A stretch of DNA of 64,000 nucleotides from Motiliproteus sp036960405. GTDB taxonomy: Bacteria; Pseudomonadota; Gammaproteobacteria; Pseudomonadales; Balneatricaceae. The stretch lies in contig JBALWS010000004.1 in the NCBI GenBank assembly GCA_036960405.1, positions 1 to 64,000 of the forward strand. The letters are read 5' to 3'. Below the pieces are notes generated by a model. That model had not been told where the DNA came from, made no database searches, and saw only the letters and a program-made list of their open reading frames with translations. Both the position numbers and the translations under genes were made by a program. Within the stretch, counting starts at the first letter, position 1. Every line of letters begins with the position of its first letter. Of the stretch, positions 25,342 through 34,263 are shown piece by piece.

Positions 25342-28300
25342 TTAAGGGCTGCTGGCATTACCTGCAGTTGCCGATGCTATTTGTCGGTTTCTGGCTTGTT
25401 GATAGAAGTAGGAGACAGTTAGCAAGATGGCGCCGATCAGCATAAAGGCAATTATCTTTTGAATTAGGTCGAACGAGGCCATATCGACAAATATCACCTT
25501 GATGCAAGTGAGAGCAAACAGCCCTGCTGCTAGCTTGATGATATGCGCCAGACCGGGTCGTAGGCTGATGAACATTAACCAACAGCCGTGGGTCACCATT
25601 AAAATGGCACTCAGTGGTTGGGCAATATCACTCGGGAACTGATAGCTCCATAGCAGATAGCTTAGCCCTAGCAGTAGGTGCCAACCCCAGTGAAGGGCGT
25701 TCAAGGGTAAATGGCGTTTATGGAAACGTATGGCTAAACCCTTTGCCAGAATCAACTTACCCAAAATAACCAAACTGGCAATTTCAGCAACATTGAGTAG
25801 CAGGATGTCTATGCGCAAAGCTATTCCCGCCCCCGTCCCTGCGTGCATCAACAGAGGGACGACCGAGCAGGCAAATAATAAGACGTAAGCAACGGAATAA
25901 CCGGGCCGCAGTGCATTGGGAACCGGAGCTCGGCTGAGCAATATGGCAAAGTAACCCGATAGACCTGCTGCCACGATGCCCCAGCTAGGGTGCCAAAAAC
26001 TGACTAGGGTTTGTACGATAACCGCGATCACCAGGGACAAGTAGAAAGGGCTCAAGTGCCACTGCCGCTTGAGCATTAACCGCCAAAGTCGATCAAGGCG
26101 CGGGTAACCGTAAAGCAGGGACAGCATAAAGCCTGCGCCAATGGCCAGCGCGATTAAGCCTTGCCACTGTTCGGCCAGGCAGGCCATCGCGGTAATAACC
26201 GTTGCCACCACAGTGAGAAGCTGCGCTTCAATGATCAACGCGCGGTGTTTTACAAACCGTGCCAGCCCTATGCTGATAAAGCAGCTAAGCCAAAGCGCAA
26301 TACTTGTATACGCCTCAAAGTTGCGTATCACTTTGGGTAAGAAAATCAACGGTAGTGCTAGATAGCAGGCTATCTGCAGCCAATATACCGCTTTAATAAT
26401 TCTTGAGGAGCTGTAGTGGCGTTTATACCAGTAATAAGACAGCAGCAGCGAAAGGAATAACTCAACCCTGGCCAGATTTGCATACAGAGGTTGGTCGGTA
26501 AAGCTGAAACTCCCCGAGTCCATAACACCCAAAGCAACCATCCCAAGTAAAGGTAATAACAGTAGCCAGGCAAAGAGTTCGGTGAACTTGAGCCTGCCCT
26601 TCGCTGCGAGATGAAGCAGCATCACACTTATCAGTGGCAAACTATTGAGGAAGTATTCATGGCTGATGAGATAAGCGACAAACAGCAGGCAGGCCGAATA
26701 GTTGACGCTGAGCAGTTCTTTAAACAATACCCAGACCTTATGTTCAGCACTGAAGTGTTGCCTATCCCCTTGTTTGCTGCTCCGCTCATCGCCGGCCTCC
26801 TCTTTGCAAACAAATAACGGAGCCATCAGAACGGTGGCAACAAACAGCGCGGCGGCGGTCAGCGTCAACGTGACGAGCGGGAAGGCATAACCGTTAATAT
26901 CAGCGATGGCTAAGTGGCCGTGATCGAATACGGTGCTAAGGCCAACGATGTTGAACCCAATGCCAACGGCCAGCAACACGTAGCTCTCGGCACGCACTGA
27001 GATGAAGTGCTCTTTGCAGCCAAGCCAGAGCAGCAATAAGCCCTCTAACAGCAACACTAGGCCCAAGAAGTCATGGCTAATGAGATTCAAGGCCGCAAAA
27101 CCGATAAAGCTACCCGCAAACAGCAGCATTAAGGCGCGGATCTGTTGATGGCCTCTAAAAAACCGATACAACCCGGCGCAGACAACCCCGTTGGCAAGGA
27201 ATATCTCACCGCTATAGGGCGTCAACTGACTGATCACCAGCAACATAAAAGCGACCAATGCAATTGGCATTGCCAACATGCGCTTGGTTATGGGCTTATG
27301 GATGCCGATTTCACTGCTTAATTCGTCATTGTTGGTAAACGCTTCCATGGGCTGTTTGGATAGCCAGGTCAATCCGCTCAAGCCATAGACATAGAAAATG
27401 GTATTTACGGATACCAGCGCGGCGATGACCGGCCAATCTAGCCCCTGCAGAGGTTGGCCCAGATAGAGTACGAAGGCTTCGATACAGGCGATATGCAGCA
27501 GGGTTGCCATTTCCATCAATAGCGGCCAGTTCAGCCTGCGGCTTTGCCATAAAGAACAGCTGCCGATCAACAGCAGGTAGGGCAGATACAGTAGTGGCAC
27601 CTGACTGCCCGAAATCAACATCATCGGCGCCAGTGAACCGCCGACCAGCGCGATAATTGAAACTATCTTGGCGTTGAATTTCATCGACAGCCAAAAACCT
27701 GACAAGGAGATAAGTAGCAGTAAAATAAAGCTAAAACTTGTCGGTATTAGTTCGAAGTAAGGTCCAATAAAGTAAGTGCTTAGGTAATTGAGAATAAGCC
27801 CCAGACCGACCAGGGCGGAGCCAAAGTCCGCCATACCGGAACGTTTTTTCCAAATAAACAGACCGCCTGCAACAATGGCGTTGGCAGATCCAAAACCCAG
27901 TAAGGCTTTGCCGAGCTCGGAGAACCAGTTGTTGACGGAATATTGCAGTAGATAACCAAAACCTAATGTCAGGGTGATGATCCCTGCAATGGTCATCAAG
28001 AACACAGGGCCTAACCCCTTGTCTTGATAGTGCTGATAGAACGATTGTATTTGATTTTTTATGCCGGCAACGGGGCCGAGAAAAGCGGCTGAAAATTCGC
28101 CGAGTGAGGCACTGACTTGACCAGCGTTTTGGATAAATTGGTTGCTTATCTGTGCCTTGGCAGTGTCTTTGGATGCTCGTATCAGCTGTTCTGTTGGTGC
28201 TGGGGCTCCCCAGGGATCGTTGTAGGCCTTAGGCTCATGTATTGAAGATGGCTCTGAAGACGATTCAGAACGAAGACCTGTTGAGATAATCGGGCTTGTC

Positions 28301-28530
28301 GGCTCGGTCGGCTTTGCTGGCTCAATCGAGTCAGACTGCACGATGCTTTCAGTGGGTAGGCCGCCAAGGTCGTCGCTGGGGGCCTGCTGCTCCGCAACTC
28401 GAGTTAAGCCATCGAGCCGATCACTGAAAATAGCGAGGCGGTTTGCAAAGCGCTGTTGCTGCTGGCCTTGCTCAGCACGTAGGGCTTTTAACTCCGCACG
28501 GAGTTGCCGCAATTCATCCTTTAACTGCAT
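25342..28530 (-). CDS. DUF2339 polytopic membrane protein
   Basis: 1,062 residues from ATG 28530, preceded by GGAAG; the frame is open to 28620 without such a site. A cytoplasmic coiled coil (DELRQLRAELKALRAEQGQQ) and a Ser/Pro-rich linker lead to well over twenty hydrophobic segments that fill the rest of the protein, the hallmark of DUF2339 (YmgE-like giant) proteins. Short conserved pieces such as TLGFGYLLQYSVNNWFSELG fit the family. The function is unknown. It points the same way as the yjf operon behind it and, 119 bp away, follows its last gene, so it may be read from the same transcript. Confidence 0.83.
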   Translation of the reverse strand: MQLKDELRQLRAELKALRAEQGQQQQRFANRLAIFSDRLDGLTRVAEQQAPSDDLGGLPTESIVQSDSIEPAKPTEPTSPIISTGLRSESSSEPSSIHEPKAYNDPWGAPAPTEQLIRASKDTAKAQISNQFIQNAGQVSASLGEFSAAFLGPVAGIKNQIQSFYQHYQDKGLGPVFLMTIAGIITLTLGFGYLLQYSVNNWFSELGKALLGFGSANAIVAGGLFIWKKRSGMADFGSALVGLGLILNYLSTYFIGPYFELIPTSFSFILLLLISLSGFWLSMKFNAKIVSIIALVGGSLAPMMLISGSQVPLLYLPYLLLIGSCSLWQSRRLNWPLLMEMATLLHIACIEAFVLYLGQPLQGLDWPVIAALVSVNTIFYVYGLSGLTWLSKQPMEAFTNNDELSSEIGIHKPITKRMLAMPIALVAFMLLVISQLTPYSGEIFLANGVVCAGLYRFFRGHQQIRALMLLFAGSFIGFAALNLISHDFLGLVLLLEGLLLLWLGCKEHFISVRAESYVLLAVGIGFNIVGLSTVFDHGHLAIADINGYAFPLVTLTLTAAALFVATVLMAPLFVCKEEAGDERSSKQGDRQHFSAEHKVWVLFKELLSVNYSACLLFVAYLISHEYFLNSLPLISVMLLHLAAKGRLKFTELFAWLLLLPLLGMVALGVMDSGSFSFTDQPLYANLARVELFLSLLLSYYWYKRHYSSSRIIKAVYWLQIACYLALPLIFLPKVIRNFEAYTSIALWLSCFISIGLARFVKHRALIIEAQLLTVVATVITAMACLAEQWQGLIALAIGAGFMLSLLYGYPRLDRLWRLMLKRQWHLSPFYLSLVIAVIVQTLVSFWHPSWGIVAAGLSGYFAILLSRAPVPNALRPGYSVAYVLLFACSVVPLLMHAGTGAGIALRIDILLLNVAEIASLVILGKLILAKGLAIRFHKRHLPLNALHWGWHLLLGLSYLLWSYQFPSDIAQPLSAILMVTHGCWLMFISLRPGLAHIIKLAAGLFALTCIKVIFVDMASFDLIQKIIAFMLIGAILLTVSYFYQQARNRQIASATAGNASSP

Positions 28531-28648
28531 TATTACTTCCGAATCAGTAAGTTGGCATGGTGTTTCGGTTCGGTTAGTGTGCTTGGATCTTACGACCAGA
28601 ATTGTAGTGCTAGCGAGCAAATGTTCATTCGCCTAGCCGTGGTTATTA

Positions 28649-29818
28649 TCAATTCAGGATGGTGTGTGGAAGATACCTCGACAGGTCTTGGGTAATAAGT
28701 CCCGAATCTTCTCGAACGGAGATCCCCGCCGGTTCGTCATCGACCAGCCAGGAGCCGATCAGGGTGTAGTTGTCACCAAACTTAGGCAAGGGGTGATAGC
28801 CTTGATAGATAAAGCCTTCCTCGCCATAGGGGCCATCGCTTTGTTCGATGGCCGCGCCGTTCTTCAGGATGCTGATATTGGCCCCCTCGCGCGAAAAAAT
28901 GGGCTTTTTGACCAGTTGCATAGTCCCCGCTTTTTTCAATTCATCCTCGAAAAAGGCAGGTAGTAGGTTGGGGTGACCGGGGAATAATTTCCAGAGCATG
29001 GGTAATAAGGCTTTATTGGAGAGGATGCAGCCTTTCCATATCGGCTCCAGAAAATTCACATCTGCGGTTAGGGTCAGCTCTGCATAGGCTTCTCGCAGCA
29101 TGAACTCCCATGGATAGAGCTTGAACAGCCAAGTGATTACTCGGTTATCCAGATCGGTTAACCAGTCGCCTTCACCATGGCCGATATCTTCAATATAGAC
29201 GAATCGGGTCTCGACTCCTGCCGCTTTGGCACAGTCCTGGAGGTAGGTAACGGTTCCCAAATCCTCCTCGGTGTCTTTGCAGCAGCTCAGGTGAAGGACT
29301 TGGCCAGGGTAGTGTTTTTTGAGAGTTGAGAACCGCTGGATCAGTTTCTCCTGCAGCGAGGTGAACTGGTCTGATGGGCGAGGTAGTGCCCCTCTATCCA
29401 CTTGCTGCTCCAGCCATAACCACTGCCAGAAACCACTCTCATACAGCGAGGTGGGGGTGTCGGCGTTGTTCTCGTAGAGTTTTGCCGGATTCACCCCGTC
29501 GTAAGCCAGGTCGATGCGCGAATACAGGCTCGGCTCTCTGTCCTGCCAGGATTGGGCGACTCGGTTCCAGTAGGGCTGAGGGATCTGGAAGCGCTGCATC
29601 AACTCATCACTGCGTACCACCTCATCGACGACGGCCAGGCACATCTGGTGGATCTCGGCTGTGGGAGCCTCAATATCTTGCTCGATCTGCTTCAGAGTGA
29701 ACTGGTAATAGGCGCTTTCATCCCAATAGGGTTCGCCATACATAGTGTGAAACTTAAACCCATATTGTTCGGCCAGTGCTTGCCAGCCAGGGCGCTGCCG
29801 AATCGGCATTCGCAGCAC
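28649..29818 (-). CDS. yjfC: Glutathionylspermidine-synthase-like ATP-grasp protein (YjfC/YgiC)
   Basis: 389 residues, GTG start with a GGGGGG run about seven bases upstream; the ATG three codons in is less well placed. It carries the ATP-grasp core of the family (RIDLAYDGVNPAKLYENNAD, TPTSLYESGFWQW, then KPIFSREGANISIL near the C-terminus). E. coli YgiC/YjfC lack the amidase half of the trypanosomal and E. coli GspSA enzymes, as here. It would join a peptide-like acceptor to an amine; the true substrate is not known. Last gene of the operon, 3 bp after yjfM. Confidence 0.9.
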   Translation of the reverse strand: MLRMPIRQRPGWQALAEQYGFKFHTMYGEPYWDESAYYQFTLKQIEQDIEAPTAEIHQMCLAVVDEVVRSDELMQRFQIPQPYWNRVAQSWQDREPSLYSRIDLAYDGVNPAKLYENNADTPTSLYESGFWQWLWLEQQVDRGALPRPSDQFTSLQEKLIQRFSTLKKHYPGQVLHLSCCKDTEEDLGTVTYLQDCAKAAGVETRFVYIEDIGHGEGDWLTDLDNRVITWLFKLYPWEFMLREAYAELTLTADVNFLEPIWKGCILSNKALLPMLWKLFPGHPNLLPAFFEDELKKAGTMQLVKKPIFSREGANISILKNGAAIEQSDGPYGEEGFIYQGYHPLPKFGDNYTLIGSWLVDDEPAGISVREDSGLITQDLSRYLPHTILN

Positions 29819-29821
29819 GAT

Positions 29822-30427
29822 TTATCCCCCCCAGCCGCCAGATCGGCTGCCACCCCATGATGATTTGGCCGCCGCCTTGGAACCAAATCCTCCGCGTGAG
29901 ATGGTACGGGTTACCTTGGGCTTTGGCTTGAAAGCATCGGGGCTCACTTTGACATTGCTCACCCGCGAATTGCGAGAATAATCGCCATAGCGTTTGCCAT
30001 CGGCGCCGTAGTAGCCACCGTACAGGCTGCCATAACCGGTATAGACCGGTGACGAGTAGCGGCGTCCATCGAGCATCTGGCCGAGCATAAAGCCACCGAG
30101 TGCCGGCATGAACCAGCTGTTTCCATTCCGGTCATGGCGCACTTCGCAGTTACCAAACTCGGCGGCACAGTCATTATTTGAACGGTATTTTGGGGCGGTT
30201 GTTTCTGATTCAGCAACCGCTCGCTGATAGGCCGCTTCGCAGACATCTGCTTCGCCCTGATTATCATTTTTGCAGTCGTCGATGCTGGCGTAAATCTTGG
30301 CGTCGACCTTATTGTCACCGCAACCCGCCAGCGCGATGACACCACCGATGGCAGCCGCCAGCTTGGTCACGGTGTAGAGCGGCTGCTTACGCATCTGTTG
30401 TAAATCAATTTGCTTGGTTCGTTTCAT
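29822..30427 (-). CDS. yjfM: DUF1190 lipoprotein (YjfM/YgiB)
   Basis: 201 residues. A lipobox-like IALAGC (Cys36) ends the signal; the mature part has the family's Cys-bearing segments (DDCKNDNQ, ADVCEAAYQRA, NDCAAEFGNC) and a Gly/Ser/Arg-rich tail (GGFGSKAAAKSSWGGSRSGG). YgiB-YgiC and YjfM-YjfC always pair this lipoprotein with the ATP-grasp ligase, and that is what is seen here. The lipoprotein may be the substrate or anchor of the ligase; that is inference. Confidence 0.9.
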   Translation of the reverse strand: MKRTKQIDLQQMRKQPLYTVTKLAAAIGGVIALAGCGDNKVDAKIYASIDDCKNDNQGEADVCEAAYQRAVAESETTAPKYRSNNDCAAEFGNCEVRHDRNGNSWFMPALGGFMLGQMLDGRRYSSPVYTGYGSLYGGYYGADGKRYGDYSRNSRVSNVKVSPDAFKPKPKVTRTISRGGFGSKAAAKSSWGGSRSGGWGG

Positions 30428-30479
30428 GGTGTCGGCTCCCTGCTGTTCCTAAGAGGTACAATCTAATAAGGCATACAGG

Positions 30480-30896
30480 CTAATAAGACATACAGGCTGC
30501 ATTGAGCAGACCGATAGACACCGAAACACAACCTAGCATGATGCCGGCAGCCACCTCATCCTGCTCGATCCGTTCCGCAATACGAGGCATAAAACCGAAC
30601 CGAACGATCGCAAAGGCCAGCAACTGAGCGATCAGAGCGATGACGGCCCAAATGATGAAGTCAACCACGCCGGCAGAGTTGGTCGCCGCCCCGGCGACAG
30701 CGATTGAGAAACCGAGAATTGCCCCCCCAAAAGCCCAAGCCGCAGCAGTACTTTGCTTCTCCTTGATCAGTAGCCATTCATCATGAGGAGTTACTTTGCT
30801 GTATAGCACCTTGAATACCAGTAACGAAGCCAGGCTCAGTGTGAAGTACAGCGCAAAAGGCAACAGGCCAGATAGTGATAGCATGATTGCGTCCAT
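30480..30896 (-). CDS. yjfL: DUF350 membrane protein (YjfL)
   Basis: 138 residues, four membrane spans: LLPFALYFTLSLASLLVFKV, the AFGGAILGFSIAVAGAATNS segment with its conserved Gly/Ala pattern, a third span (IIWAVIALIAQLLAFAIVRF) and a last at IMLGCVSVSIGLLNAACMS. This is the DUF350/YjfL family, always linked to the ligase and lipoprotein behind it. AAGGAG precedes the ATG at six bases. Role unknown, probably a membrane partner of the ligase. Confidence 0.9.
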   Translation of the reverse strand: MDAIMLSLSGLLPFALYFTLSLASLLVFKVLYSKVTPHDEWLLIKEKQSTAAAWAFGGAILGFSIAVAGAATNSAGVVDFIIWAVIALIAQLLAFAIVRFGFMPRIAERIEQDEVAAGIMLGCVSVSIGLLNAACMSY

Positions 30897-30943
30897 GTAG
30901 TGCTCCTTAGGGACTGAGATTTAAAAGCTGAATGAAGAGGGGG

Positions 30944-31594
30944 CTAACCTATCACGTCGAAATCCCCATGGCCAAGGTTGATGCCGGTGCTGACCACCCG
31001 GCATCGCTCGGCTCGATTATCGACGATTTGTTCCTCGCCGGATACCAGTAGAAATTCATACAGATCGTCATTCAGCGGTCGTTCGTAGAGCATGACAAAC
31101 TGGTCCGTCTCGGACGCATCTTCTGTCTCGGTATGGGTTGTTTCAGTCATGGCGACTGGTGGACAGTCTCCAACAGCCACCCAGACGCGCGAAAATAGCT
31201 GACCTTCGAAGTTATAAGTCGAACGGCTGATCCCCGTCTTTAGCAGTTCATTCCAGTCATGGTCAGAACCAACGCTCTGGGTCTCGAAGAAATGAAGCAG
31301 CTTCACGTCGCTGACATGTTGTTCATCCATGCCGCCGCTTAAGACCACCTGGAAGAAGCCGTCGTCATCGGTGTAGTAACGCAGTATGGTGTTGGAGTCA
31401 TCCAGTTTGACTACCCCCACTGCTTGGATCAACTGCACCTTGGCGATGCTGCTGGTGATCAACTGGTCGTCGAGCAGGCGCAGTTTAAGTTCATTTAGCT
31501 CAACCGCACCGCCGAGTCGAAAACCGAGAATTTCAGGCGGTCCGGCGACAGGAGTCGGCTTGTCAGCCATTTTTTGTTTGATCCAATCCAGCAT
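30944..31594 (-). CDS. yjfK: DUF2491 protein (YjfK)
   Basis: 216 residues, soluble, strand-rich and acidic. The family segments are present: GFRLGGAVELNELKLRLLDD, RYYTDDDGFFQVVLSGGMDE and the C-terminal AERCRVVSTGINLGHGDFDV. It starts inside the channel gene's stop (TGATG), and GGAG lies eight bases upstream. In E. coli the same protein lies between PspA-like YjfJ and YjfL. Function unknown. Confidence 0.88.
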   Translation of the reverse strand: MLDWIKQKMADKPTPVAGPPEILGFRLGGAVELNELKLRLLDDQLITSSIAKVQLIQAVGVVKLDDSNTILRYYTDDDGFFQVVLSGGMDEQHVSDVKLLHFFETQSVGSDHDWNELLKTGISRSTYNFEGQLFSRVWVAVGDCPPVAMTETTHTETEDASETDQFVMLYERPLNDDLYEFLLVSGEEQIVDNRAERCRVVSTGINLGHGDFDVIG

Positions 31595-32643
31595 CAGCTT
31601 GCGCTCCAGTCAAAACACTTTATGCGTTCATCGGCAATGTAATGGACCCGACAACCCGCAGCGACAGGCAGATCCATAGCAGGATTGACCACCAGCGAGT
31701 CAGGGCCGTCGCTCTGCAGCGCAATCACGGTGGCCTGATGGCGCTCCTTGAACCGCAGGAACAGGTCACGCACGAAGACAGGCGTTACGCCTGCGGGCAC
31801 TTCAACAGAATACTGCGTCATCCCTTTATCCACCGCTAGCAACTCGTGATGGAGGGCGCTCGATCCGGGGTCCGCAGCGGTCTTAGCCAGCATCTCCACC
31901 GACACCGATGGGATGCATTCCACGCTGGGACAATGCGCCTTTAATAGCCGGGCGATTGCGTCGTCGTTGAAGTAGGCCAGGATTCGCGCAGCGGGGTTCT
32001 GCTGATAACAGAACATGGCCGTTGTCAGGGTGATGTCATCCAGCGGCGTGTCGATCAGGATCGTTGCCGCCTGGCCGATATTGGCCCGATGCATCTCCGC
32101 TTCGTTGTTAAAACTAGAGACCCGGACAAAGCCTATCTGATCCGGCAGGGGGTTACTGTCCAGCTTATCCTGGTGCGCACAAAGCGCCACATTGGCGCTT
32201 TCCGGTGACGCCGCTTCACGCAACAACAGCTGAATAAGCTGCGCTGTACGCGGGCCATTATAGCCAATGACCAACGTATGGTTGGTTTGTTGCAGTTGGC
32301 TCATACCCTTCAGGCTCCTTTGAAAATACTGAATAATCGCCGCCGCCATCCGACCTACAACCATTCCCCAGATCATCAAGCCGAAGGGGATAACCCAGCT
32401 GCTGATGATCAGCATCCCGGCTGGGGTGCTGGCGGAATAATCGCCGTAGCCGACGGTGCTGGAGGTGACGATCAGAAAATACCAGAATAGCACCGGTGAG
32501 CCTTGGGCAACCGGCTCTTCGGCCCAGTACAGACCTAGAAAGCTAATTAAGATGTAGCTGACAAGCGCCACCAAGACGCTGTGCCAGCTAAGACGGGACA
32601 GTTGGCTAAAGAGCTTCCAAGCCAGTCGGGAGAAGATAGGCAT
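31594..32643 (-). CDS. Kch-like potassium channel with an RCK (TrkA-N) domain
   Basis: 349 residues. Two membrane spans (LVALVSYILISFLGLYW; MLIISSWVIPFGLMIWGMVV) flank a pore with the TVGYGD filter (residues 63-68). A cytoplasmic Rossmann domain starts at NHTLVIGYNGPRTAQLIQLL and runs to a C-terminal TrkA-C-like part. This domain architecture makes a ligand-gated K+ channel. It is inserted between the pspA-like yjfJ and yjfK genes, which are adjacent in E. coli, and overlaps yjfK by one base. That placement suggests the stress operon also adjusts potassium flux. Confidence 0.9.
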   Translation of the reverse strand: MPIFSRLAWKLFSQLSRLSWHSVLVALVSYILISFLGLYWAEEPVAQGSPVLFWYFLIVTSSTVGYGDYSASTPAGMLIISSWVIPFGLMIWGMVVGRMAAAIIQYFQRSLKGMSQLQQTNHTLVIGYNGPRTAQLIQLLLREAASPESANVALCAHQDKLDSNPLPDQIGFVRVSSFNNEAEMHRANIGQAATILIDTPLDDITLTTAMFCYQQNPAARILAYFNDDAIARLLKAHCPSVECIPSVSVEMLAKTAADPGSSALHHELLAVDKGMTQYSVEVPAGVTPVFVRDLFLRFKERHQATVIALQSDGPDSLVVNPAMDLPVAAGCRVHYIADERIKCFDWSAS

Positions 32644-32655
32644 TAGGCGCCAACC

Positions 32656-33345
32656 TTAAGAGGATTGTTTAGCCTTGAGCCGAGCCAGCACATCGCTCGC
32701 TCCACCGGCACCGCTAATGCCAGCGCTTTTCAGTTTCGCCTGCAGGCCACTGCCGTCTTCCTCGGACGCCATTTCACGCGCCGCCTCGATCTCGGCACTG
32801 CGGTGGGCTTGCTTATTCTTCAGCCGTTCCAAAGATTCGGCGGCGGTTTTCATCCGCGAATTGGTATTCAGATGGCGCGATGAAAGGCTCTCCTGGGCTT
32901 TTTGAACAGAGCTAGTGGCCTTAACGGTATCCACCTGCTGCTGCATCAACCGCAAGTTGTTTTTCGAGTCTTTCAGCGATTTCCGCAGCTGCACTACCGA
33001 CGCCGAGACCTGCGTCAGAAACTGTTGTTCGGCCTCCCGTTCGGCTTCCAACTGAGAAATTTTCTCTGCCACTTCCATGGCCAGTGCATCATCGCCTTTC
33101 TCCATCGCCTGAACGGCATAGCCTTCGTGCTCGGCGACCGATTTTTTCAGGTCGGCGGTCTTATGTTGCGACAGCTTTTCCTTCGCCACGATGGCGGTCA
33201 GCGACTGCTCGGACTTACGGATCTCCTCGCGGGTCTCGCGCATCTCCTGGTCCAGAATGGTTAATGCCTGCGAATCGGCAACTGCTTCGGCGGCATCGTT
33301 GACGTTGCCCTTAAGGGCAGAAAACAATTTTGTCCAAACGCTCAT
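32656..33345 (-). CDS. yjfJ: PspA/IM30-family protein (YjfJ)
   Basis: 229 residues, almost entirely coiled coil (LDQEMRETREEIRKSEQSLT; MEVAEKISQLEAEREAEQQF; LRLMQQQVDTVKATSSVQKA), the ESCRT-III-like fold of PspA. It has AGGAGG six bases before its ATG, the strongest ribosome-binding site in the operon, so it is probably the most abundant product. Family members bind and stabilise stressed membranes from the cytoplasm. Second gene of the operon. Confidence 0.9.
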   Translation of the reverse strand: MSVWTKLFSALKGNVNDAAEAVADSQALTILDQEMRETREEIRKSEQSLTAIVAKEKLSQHKTADLKKSVAEHEGYAVQAMEKGDDALAMEVAEKISQLEAEREAEQQFLTQVSASVVQLRKSLKDSKNNLRLMQQQVDTVKATSSVQKAQESLSSRHLNTNSRMKTAAESLERLKNKQAHRSAEIEAAREMASEEDGSGLQAKLKSAGISGAGGASDVLARLKAKQSS

Positions 33346-33382
33346 AGTGAGCCTCCTAATTTCAGCCAGATACGGGGTTCGA

Positions 33383-33775
33383 TTAGCTTAAAAACTCTTC
33401 GAAAAACTCCAGCATCCCTTCGATGTTGAGGAACAGGGTGTCGATTTCTATCAACACCGATTCCGCTTTAGATTCAGACGATAGCGCCCCAAAAGCAGCG
33501 TAATATTCCTCATCGCCAATTTTGGTAATGCCGATGGCGGTTAGCGGAAAGACGTTCTTGTGGGTACGTAGTATCAACGCATTAAAGGCTGCGGTATCAC
33601 TGATTTGGGACACCGGGCAGAGCAGCGACTCCACCAACAGTTGCTCTCCACTGACAGTTACAAATGCATCGATGCCATCTTCGTTACTGATGAAGATCGC
33701 ATCCCCCTCTTTTGAAACACTCAGGTCTTCCTGCTTTTCCAGTAGTGCATTCAGGTCGTTAAGACTCCAGGCCAT
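33383..33775 (-). CDS. yjfI: DUF2170 protein (YjfI)
   Basis: 130 residues from ATG 33775, with AGGAAA six bases upstream. An ATG at 33790 in the same frame lacks a ribosome-binding site. The product starts MAWSLNDLNALLEKQEDLSV and is acidic, with the family's FISNEDGIDAFVTVSGEQLL and the C-terminal EGMLEFFEEFLS. It is the first gene of the yjf-type operon, as in E. coli. Its role is unknown; it may chaperone or regulate the PspA-like protein behind it. Confidence 0.87.
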   Translation of the reverse strand: MAWSLNDLNALLEKQEDLSVSKEGDAIFISNEDGIDAFVTVSGEQLLVESLLCPVSQISDTAAFNALILRTHKNVFPLTAIGITKIGDEEYYAAFGALSSESKAESVLIEIDTLFLNIEGMLEFFEEFLS

Positions 33776-33794
33776 ATCACTTTTCCTCATCTGT

Positions 33795-33877
33795 GTGACT
33801 TCAAGGCAGAAGTCACCATAATTTTATTAGCAATTTATGTCAACCATGAATTGCGTTTGTGACTTATGTTTCACAAA
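33795..33877. promoter_or_regulatory. Two inverted repeats in the shared yjf / rhomboid control region
   Basis: GTGACTTC (33795-33802) and GAAGTCAC (33809-33816) form a perfect 8-bp inverted repeat with a 6-bp spacer. TTTGTGA (33856-33862) and TCACAAA (33871-33877) form a perfect 7-bp inverted repeat with an 8-bp spacer. Both contain GTGACTT on the plus strand. They lie between the divergent yjfI and DUF6471 genes and are probably operators for one dimeric regulator. The TGTGA-N8-TCACA spacing is two bases too long for a CRP site. Confidence 0.55.
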
Positions 33878-33960
33878 TGCATATTCTTCTTGACTCGACA
33901 GCAGCTTTCTCGGAGCATTAAGTCTATAACGACATGACGACTTTTCTAGGGCTGCTGAAC

Positions 33961-34263
33961 ATGAAAGACAAGACCCCCCGACGAGTACAGTTTCTTAACA
34001 GTCCCCAGTGGGCAGCCACAGTGCGTTCCCTGATTCGATCCGAGATGCAAAAGAAAGGGGTGGATTATGCCACCCTAAGCCTGCAACTAAGCGCCATCGG
34101 TACACAGCAAACGGCGGACAACCTGCGCCAGAAGGTCTCACGCGGGATACTTGGTGCGCAATTGTTATTGCAAATTATGTACGTCCTCAAGGTTCGCAAC
34201 TTTAGCTGGGAGTTGATTGAGGAGCTGAAAGACGCGGGCGGGACGGAGCACACCGATGGTTGA
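33961..34263 (+). CDS. DUF6471 small protein
   Basis: 100 residues from ATG 33961; an in-frame ATG at 33934 is the alternative. The product (SPQWAATVRSLIRSEMQKKG, then VDYATLSLQLSAIGTQQTAD, then NLRQKVSRGILGAQLLLQIM) matches the DUF6471 pattern, a helical domain that looks like a small DNA-binding or Xre-type fold. It ends 8 bases inside the rhomboid gene. It could be a local regulator of the divergent stress genes. Function not known. Confidence 0.72.
   Translation: MKDKTPRRVQFLNSPQWAATVRSLIRSEMQKKGVDYATLSLQLSAIGTQQTADNLRQKVSRGILGAQLLLQIMYVLKVRNFSWELIEELKDAGGTEHTDG

Noticed and set aside
26611..26817. 68-codon plus-strand frame inside the DUF2339 gene
   Set aside because: Opposite-strand shadow of a long, well-supported gene.
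33856..33877. CRP-binding site
   Set aside because: TGTGA and TCACA are separated by 8 bp, not the 6 needed by CRP, so I list it only as an unassigned inverted repeat.
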